DNA of 64,000 nucleotides, taken from contig JBDTKH010000028.1 in assembly GCA_039935415.1 (NCBI GenBank), positions 62,001 through 126,000 on the forward strand, given 5' to 3'. Below, in pieces: positions 60,301 to 64,000 of the stretch. How positions within the stretch are numbered: the stretch's first letter is position 1; every line of letters starts with the position of its first letter. The position numbers and the translations under genes were made by a program. Source of the stretch: Palsa-870 sp039935415 (GTDB lineage: Bacteria > Chloroflexota > Dormibacteria > Dormibacterales > Dormibacteraceae). Under the pieces are notes generated by a model that was given only the letters and a program-made list of their open reading frames with translations, had not been told where the DNA came from and did not search any database.

Positions 60301-60906
60301 GCCGAGGAGACCGGGATCATCCACCCGCTGACCGCCTGGGTGCTCGACTCTGCGCTCGCTCAGCTGGTCAAATGGATCGAGGACGGGCTGGACGTCTCGG
60401 TCTCGCTCAACGTCTCGCCGCGCAACATCGAAGACCACTCGCTGGAGGAGATGGTCGCGCGAGCGCTCGGCGCGTTCAAGGTCGAGCCGCAGCGGCTCAC
60501 GCTGGAGATCACCGAGGGCGTCGCCATGGCGGCGGCCGCGGGCAAGGCGCTGCACCGCCTCAACGAGATGGGCGTCCGCCTCGCGCTCGACGATTTCGGC
60601 ACCGGGTACTCGTCGCTGCTGTACCTCATGCGGCTGCCCGTCAACGAAATCAAGATCGACCGCTCGTTCGTCTCGGGACTCGCTTCGGATCCCGACTCGG
60701 GAGCCATCGTGCGATCAGCGGTCGGCCTGGGTCACAACCTCGGGCTGCGTGTCGTAGCCGAAGGCCTCCAGGATCGTGCCGCCGAAGCAATCCTGGTCGA
60801 GGCGGGCTGCGACGCGGCGCAGGGCTTCCTGGTGGGCCGCCCCGTGGGGGAGCGCGAGACGACAGCCCTGCTACTGGCCCACTCAGGGCTGGCGAAGCAA
60901 ATATGA
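57355..60906 (+). CDS. Membrane GGDEF-EAL cyclic-di-GMP protein with PAS and GAF sensors
   Basis: This protein of about 1183 residues has five to six N-terminal membrane helices (about 40-200), PAS (about 212-325), PAS (about 334-455), GAF (about 456-620), PAS (about 624-745), GGDEF (about 750-915) and EAL (about 925-1180). The cyclase site is intact (G834-G-D-E-F838), and so is the phosphodiesterase motif (E961-A-L, with DDFGTGYSSL and EITEGV). It can in principle make and degrade cyclic-di-GMP in response to redox, light or ligand cues. The GTG at 57355 is the likely start; a TTG at 57364 is the alternative. Confidence 0.93.
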   Translation: MFELANQQRPPGLTGTDPLLGPDWGALGSPRPLASGRLPLINGFAAAAIIGAVAYRIWQANLPSTALQEELILIAAGVVFGVVAVVIRASRLASNVTLQLALMVVAAILTVLVLGVAGRGIGNDLPPLAAASFATILLHFDLGLRSRHFAFAFTIAILGLGALWVYAVLALMVSISAVVIWTLVLLGLGMLAFLTNRVVERDLSVHVDRQAALLDALSELGEGLLITEDGRFVAGNDALVQLTGYSREDLMALPSLVEIAAPEERSELATNLAKRVAGEDVPHRYNTTMVAKNGRRVRVEVAIHPLTAQRPTRLLLLVNDVSERLRAEQAERDTETRFRTLFEQAQAGMAFAGLDGHITTVNEAFCQLVGYTEAELHNLSLLDITYPEDVAAMQEALRRMLGGDEEGVRMEKRYTRKDGEPVWVDLTARLLRGPDNRPQYFQTVAVTIRDRKRSEVLQAARFAVTQALVTSPGWDKAAPGVLEGLCRTLDWELGEYWEVNPERDAMKFSSSWKRPGRDTSGYEATAAQVTYERGEGLAGKVWETGAPVVMPDVMNEGSPRSVAAVAAGLYGIVGFPVRSGRRVVGMISLHTWARRELDEGLLAVMNDVGSQIGEFVERKRAEVALQESEKRMRSVLDNVSDGLATIDQNGAVESANPAVVKLFGYSEQELIGQQAEVLIATTHRSAFTNYLQRRLKLDIPVSGAHETMGKRKNGSLFPLEFVVSSMQMGSRHLFIATLRDISERKAHTDALEYQALHDALTGLPNRSLFGDRLRQALLGARRNQKMFGVLLLDLDRFKDINDALGHDRGDSLLQEVTSRLRGVLRATDTIARLGGDEFAVLTTDAKHPDDVIATAKKVLASLEGPFAIADQMVETGASIGIAMYPVHGDDPSTLLRRADVAMYVAKRAGGGHAVYAPEQEAQTLRRSGLAGELRRSIPQGELVLHYQPQVTLATGAIRSVEALVRWNHPREGLMPPDRFIPMAEETGIIHPLTAWVLDSALAQLVKWIEDGLDVSVSLNVSPRNIEDHSLEEMVARALGAFKVEPQRLTLEITEGVAMAAAAGKALHRLNEMGVRLALDDFGTGYSSLLYLMRLPVNEIKIDRSFVSGLASDPDSGAIVRSAVGLGHNLGLRVVAEGLQDRAAEAILVEAGCDAAQGFLVGRPVGERETTALLLAHSGLAKQI

Positions 60907-61038
60907 GCGACAACCTGCGGTTTTCGCTCAGCGGCCCGATCGGCTGCGCCGGCGGGCCTGCTCGCTTTCCCTCAAGGATTGGATCAATTGAAAATGCTGG
61001 CGCACGCGCAGGGCCTCCGGTGCGTTGGCGTTCGTGCC

Positions 61039-61057
61039 GGCCGGAGTAAATCCGGCC
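61039..61057. terminator. Hairpin between the GGDEF-EAL gene and the cyclase gene
   Basis: GGCCGGA/TCCGGCC forms a 7-bp stem with loop GTAAA in the 185-bp gap between the two convergent genes. No T-run follows. The rest of the gap shows no gene. Confidence 0.55.
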
Positions 61058-61091
61058 TGACAAGCAACGCTGGTTGAGGCTGGTGGAGCGT

Positions 61092-61793
61092 TTATCCGGC
61101 GCCGAGCAGCAGTTCGGCTGATCCATTCGACAGGGCACCCCGACCGCCCAGCAGGGCCATGCGGTAGATCTCCAGCGAACCCGAGCGGCCCTTGACCGCC
61201 GACTCGGTCGTCAGCTCGCTCTGCAGCTTGTCCTTGACCTCGCGGTAGACCTCGCCGGTCATCATCACCTCGCCGGGCGCGGCCAGCCTGACCAGGCGCG
61301 CGGCGATGTTCACCGCATCGCCGACCACCCCCAGCTCCCAGCGATCGACAGCGCCCAGGCGGCCGACCACGACCGGGCCCGAGGCGATTCCGATGCCTAC
61401 ACCCAGGCGGAAGCCCCACTCCGCCGCGCACTTCCGGTTGAGCGCCTCGTTGGCGCCGACCAGGCCGATCGCGGCCGCCATGGCGCGGTACGCACGGTCC
61501 GGCTGGTCGCGGCGCGTGCCAAACGTCGCGAACACGCCGTCGCCCATGAACTTCTCGACCGCGCCGCCGCAGATCGTCACCGCGCGAACGACCGTGCTGA
61601 GGTGGGCGTTCAGGACGTCGAGGAGACCGGCGGGGTCGTTCTGGTACAGCTCCGCGAGACGCATAAAGCCGCGGAGGTCGGTGAACAGGGCGGTGGCCTG
61701 GCAGAGCACCGGCTTGGAAAAGTCGCGGTCTGTCTCGTGGGCGCGCCGCAGGAGCTCGACCGGCTGCTGGGCGGGAAAGGGGTGGAGGATCAA
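61092..61793 (-). CDS. Class III adenylate/guanylate cyclase domain protein
   Basis: This 233-residue cytosolic protein is mainly a class III cyclase domain. Metal aspartates are D39 (FTDLRGF) and D85 (KFMGDGVFATFG). The purine-site Lys is K81, and the transition-state residues are N162 and R166 (GDAVNIAARL). The second purine-specifying position, seven residues before N162, is Gly155 instead of Asp or Thr, so nucleotide choice is uncertain. The TTG start overlaps the stop of the hybrid kinase gene as TTGA, so the two proteins are co-translated and probably work together. Confidence 0.88.
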   Translation of the reverse strand: MILHPFPAQQPVELLRRAHETDRDFSKPVLCQATALFTDLRGFMRLAELYQNDPAGLLDVLNAHLSTVVRAVTICGGAVEKFMGDGVFATFGTRRDQPDRAYRAMAAAIGLVGANEALNRKCAAEWGFRLGVGIGIASGPVVVGRLGAVDRWELGVVGDAVNIAARLVRLAAPGEVMMTGEVYREVKDKLQSELTTESAVKGRSGSLEIYRMALLGGRGALSNGSAELLLGAG

Positions 61794-64000
61794 ACCGCCA
61801 CCGGCTCGTTGACCAGGGCCAGGACAATGAGCTCGGCCGCCGCCTTCGCCGTACCGGGGCCCTTGCGCAAGATCGCCGTTACGCCCGCCTTCTGCAGAAC
61901 CAGGCTCTCGTCAGGTTCCAGCGACTTCACGGTGACCACGACCACGGGAACGTTCGGTCCGTGCACCGCGCGGAAGCGCCTCAAGAAGTCCTCACCCTGC
62001 AGCCCAGGCAGCAGCAGGTCCAGCACGATCGCGCGTGCCACGTGCCGCTGCGACAGCGCCTCCGCCGACTCGGCGTCGACCGCCCAGACGATGGTCAGGC
62101 CTTTGAGCGCGAGCTCCGCCTCGAGCAGATGGGCAAAGCCCGCGTCGTCTTCGACCACGAGCACGTCTCCCGACGTGTCACGCTGGAGCGCGATCGGAAG
62201 GGTGAAGGTGAAGACGGAGCCCTTGCCCAGGCCTTCCGAGCGCACCTCGACCGTGCCGCCATGGGCTTCGACGATCCTCTTGCTGATCGTCAGGCCGAGC
62301 CCGGTGCCTTTGATCAGACGCCGGTCCGACGTGTCCACTCGATAGAACTTCTGCGAGAGCAGAGGCACGGACTCGCGGGGGATGCCAAGCCCGTGATCAC
62401 GCACGTAGACGTGCACCATGCCGGCGACGAGGCCCGCACCGATGACGATCCGCCCTCCGGCGGGGGAGTACTTGCGTGCGTTCGAGATCAGGTTTCCGAG
62501 GACCCTGTGGATGGCGTCGCCGTCGATCATCGCCAGCGGCAGTCCGGGCGCAAGCTTGATCTCGATCGGGGTTGTCACGTCCGCACCCGCGGCCACCACG
62601 GCGCGCTCGATCAGCGCTCCGAGGTCGGCGGGCGCCAGGCGCATAGTCTCGCGTCCCGATTCGATGCGCTGAAGGTCCAGGAAGTCGTTGATCAGGGCGG
62701 TCAGCCGCCTGCCTTCCTGCAGCATCACACCCAGGTACTCCTTGCGCTGCCCGTCCGTCACTGGTCTCGAAACCAGCAGCTCGGCGAAGCCGACCACGCT
62801 GGCGAGCGGCGTGCGCAGCTCGTGGCTCACCATCGACACGAGCTCGTCCTTCATCTTGCTCAGCTCGGCCTCTGCCTCGACGCGTGCGTGGGCCTGGTGG
62901 AGCTCGGTCTCGAGCCTTTGAGTCTCGGTCAGGTTCTCGGCCATCATGAAGCGCGCATCGCGACCGGCGAACCGGACCAGGTGGGACGTGATGAGGACTT
63001 GCGAGACCTCGCCGTCCTTATATCGATGGCGCCAAGGTCCCGACCGGTCGGCCACCGGCGGGTTCACGACCAGCTCCTTGAACTTGGCCACGTCCTCTGG
63101 CGGCCGGATCGCCTCTACGGTCATGGCCAGAAATTCCTCGCGTGAGTACCCATAGGTCTGGATCGTGGCGTCGTTGACATCGAGGAACGCGAGCGTCTCG
63201 ATGTCGTAGATCCACATGGGCTGTGGGTGGCCCTCGAACAGGGCGCGGTAATTGTGCTCGGAGACCTTGGCGGCCTCCTCGCTCTTCAGTCGCTCGGCCA
63301 GCTGGCTCTTGACCGACGCCATGAGCCGTTCGAAGTCTTCGTCCAGGGCTTCGATCTCGGCCGCGCCGCTCACCGTGCGCGCTGAGCTGTCGCCTGGCCG
63401 CGCGTCCCGGACGCGAAGCCCGAGCTGCTGCAGCGGGCGCGCGATCCGCCGGTGGATGATGAAGCCCAGCATCAGCAGCACGCCGATTCCGGCGAGAACG
63501 ATGACGAGGTCGCGGTTGGCGAGCTGGTCGCCGGCCGCCAGTGCGCTTTCACGGTCGGCGCCGACGTAAAGGCGCCAGCCCGCATCGGGGAACGACCAGG
63601 TTCCATAGATTCGTGGAGTGCCGCCCAGGTCAGGGCTCAGGCCGGTGGCCGCGGACCTGGCGAAGGTCGTGCCGCTGATGTCCTGGCCGATCCAGGCGGC
63701 GGGATCGATCGACCGTGCGATGACGACGCCATGACTGTTGGCCATCACGAACTCGAGCTGGTGAGTGCCGCTCCCGAATTCGGAGCTGAGCTTGGGCCCG
63801 AGCGGCGCGAGGTCGACAAACCATGCGATCACGCCAAGCCCCGCGATGGGGTAGGCGAACACGGCGACCTGGTGACCGGTCACCGGGTCGAGCACCGGCG
63901 CGACGATCGCCCGCGAGGTTGCGGCCAACCACTCCTGTCCCTGGTAAGGGCGCGATGCCGTCCCAGCCGCGGGTTTCAGCGAGGAGCACACCACCGAGCC
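61790..64000 (-). CDS. Hybrid sensor histidine kinase with receiver domain, 5' part outside window
   Basis: At least 736 residues are visible in an open frame that continues past the window edge. From the N-terminal side these are part of a dCache-like extracytoplasmic sensor, a membrane helix (LVIVLAGIGVLLMLGFIIHRR), HAMP, PAS (YRALFEGHPQPMWIYD), HisKA with SHELRTPLASVVGF, and HATPase with NLISNARKYSP, DHGLGIP and GTGLGLTI. A C-terminal receiver has the phospho-acceptor Asp in VLDLLLPG and the conserved Thr and Lys (VVTVKS, ILRKG). The receiver has no further output domain; the overlapping cyclase gene may be the effector. Confidence 0.92.
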   Translation of the reverse strand, partial: GSVVCSSLKPAAGTASRPYQGQEWLAATSRAIVAPVLDPVTGHQVAVFAYPIAGLGVIAWFVDLAPLGPKLSSEFGSGTHQLEFVMANSHGVVIARSIDPAAWIGQDISGTTFARSAATGLSPDLGGTPRIYGTWSFPDAGWRLYVGADRESALAAGDQLANRDLVIVLAGIGVLLMLGFIIHRRIARPLQQLGLRVRDARPGDSSARTVSGAAEIEALDEDFERLMASVKSQLAERLKSEEAAKVSEHNYRALFEGHPQPMWIYDIETLAFLDVNDATIQTYGYSREEFLAMTVEAIRPPEDVAKFKELVVNPPVADRSGPWRHRYKDGEVSQVLITSHLVRFAGRDARFMMAENLTETQRLETELHQAHARVEAEAELSKMKDELVSMVSHELRTPLASVVGFAELLVSRPVTDGQRKEYLGVMLQEGRRLTALINDFLDLQRIESGRETMRLAPADLGALIERAVVAAGADVTTPIEIKLAPGLPLAMIDGDAIHRVLGNLISNARKYSPAGGRIVIGAGLVAGMVHVYVRDHGLGIPRESVPLLSQKFYRVDTSDRRLIKGTGLGLTISKRIVEAHGGTVEVRSEGLGKGSVFTFTLPIALQRDTSGDVLVVEDDAGFAHLLEAELALKGLTIVWAVDAESAEALSQRHVARAIVLDLLLPGLQGEDFLRRFRAVHGPNVPVVVVTVKSLEPDESLVLQKAGVTAILRKGPGTAKAAAELIVLALVNEPVAV

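Overview
The window reads as chromosomal DNA from a high-GC free-living bacterium. Coding is dense on both strands, starts use GTG and TTG heavily, and adjacent genes often overlap by 4 bp (ATGA, GTGA or TTGA). There is no rRNA gene, no CRISPR array and no recognisable transposase or phage gene. Several features point to the Chloroflexota / Candidatus Dormibacterota / Actinomycetota neighbourhood: a hrcA-grpE-dnaJ cluster with a CIRCE operator downstream of lepA and hemW, an MshC-like cysteine ligase, an NrtR-nadCAB operon, a fused LutB-LutA protein, and a CAT-anticodon tRNA without encoded CCA. The phylum is an inference; no marker in the window settles it.

Layout. 0-3 kb: end of galK and a coupled GH2-type protein lacking both catalytic glutamates. 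3-5.5 kb: FHA and PP2C signalling proteins. 5.6-9.7 kb (minus): coupled glcD-glcE-glcF for glycolate oxidation plus a small upstream gene. 9.7-15.6 kb: URO-D family and VOC proteins, DoxX, a GT87 membrane protein, a tRNA, small DUF proteins, DedA and a sarcosine-oxidase-like flavoprotein. 15.6-20.1 kb: a free-standing lipoyl protein, an ABC-F ATPase, a DUF4349 lipoprotein, then an ECF sigma factor coupled to a membrane Rieske protein and an 87-residue protein. 20.1-22.7 kb: a structured leader, metK and an MshC-like ligase. 23-25.7 kb (minus): an ABC exporter coupled to a TetR regulator with two DNA-binding domains, preceded by a matching multi-half-site palindrome. 25.8-36.6 kb: a secreted protein, PPOX and DUF2203 proteins, dxs, pepA, lutBA, a DUF255 thioredoxin-fold protein and an M20 peptidase. 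36.6-41 kb: FixX-type ferredoxin, trxB, DUF3048, and mrp followed by a DUF971 module in the same frame after one TAG. 41-46.9 kb: UDG, a YciI-like protein, rsmE and nrtR-nadC-nadA-nadB. 47-55.7 kb: lepA, a lipoprotein, a nucleotide-sugar epimerase, a YbaK protein, hemW, CIRCE, hrcA, grpE and dnaJ, with no dnaK. 55.8-64 kb: a less GC-rich island, a tandem repeat cluster, a GGDEF-EAL membrane protein, a class III cyclase and the 3' part of a hybrid histidine kinase.

Functional themes are NAD synthesis under an ADP-ribose-sensing type repressor, oxidation of 2-hydroxy acids (GlcDEF, LutBA), SAM and thiol chemistry (MetK, MshC-like, TrxB), heat-shock control, and second-messenger signalling. The most unusual points are the metK leader with two mutually exclusive hairpins, the ECF sigma-Rieske pair, the tandem-HTH TetR with its operator, the mrp-TAG-DUF971 arrangement that resembles a split HCF101, and the catalytically dead GH2 protein. 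Short GC-rich palindromes recur between genes, and one appears to supply the C-terminal tail of the YbaK protein.
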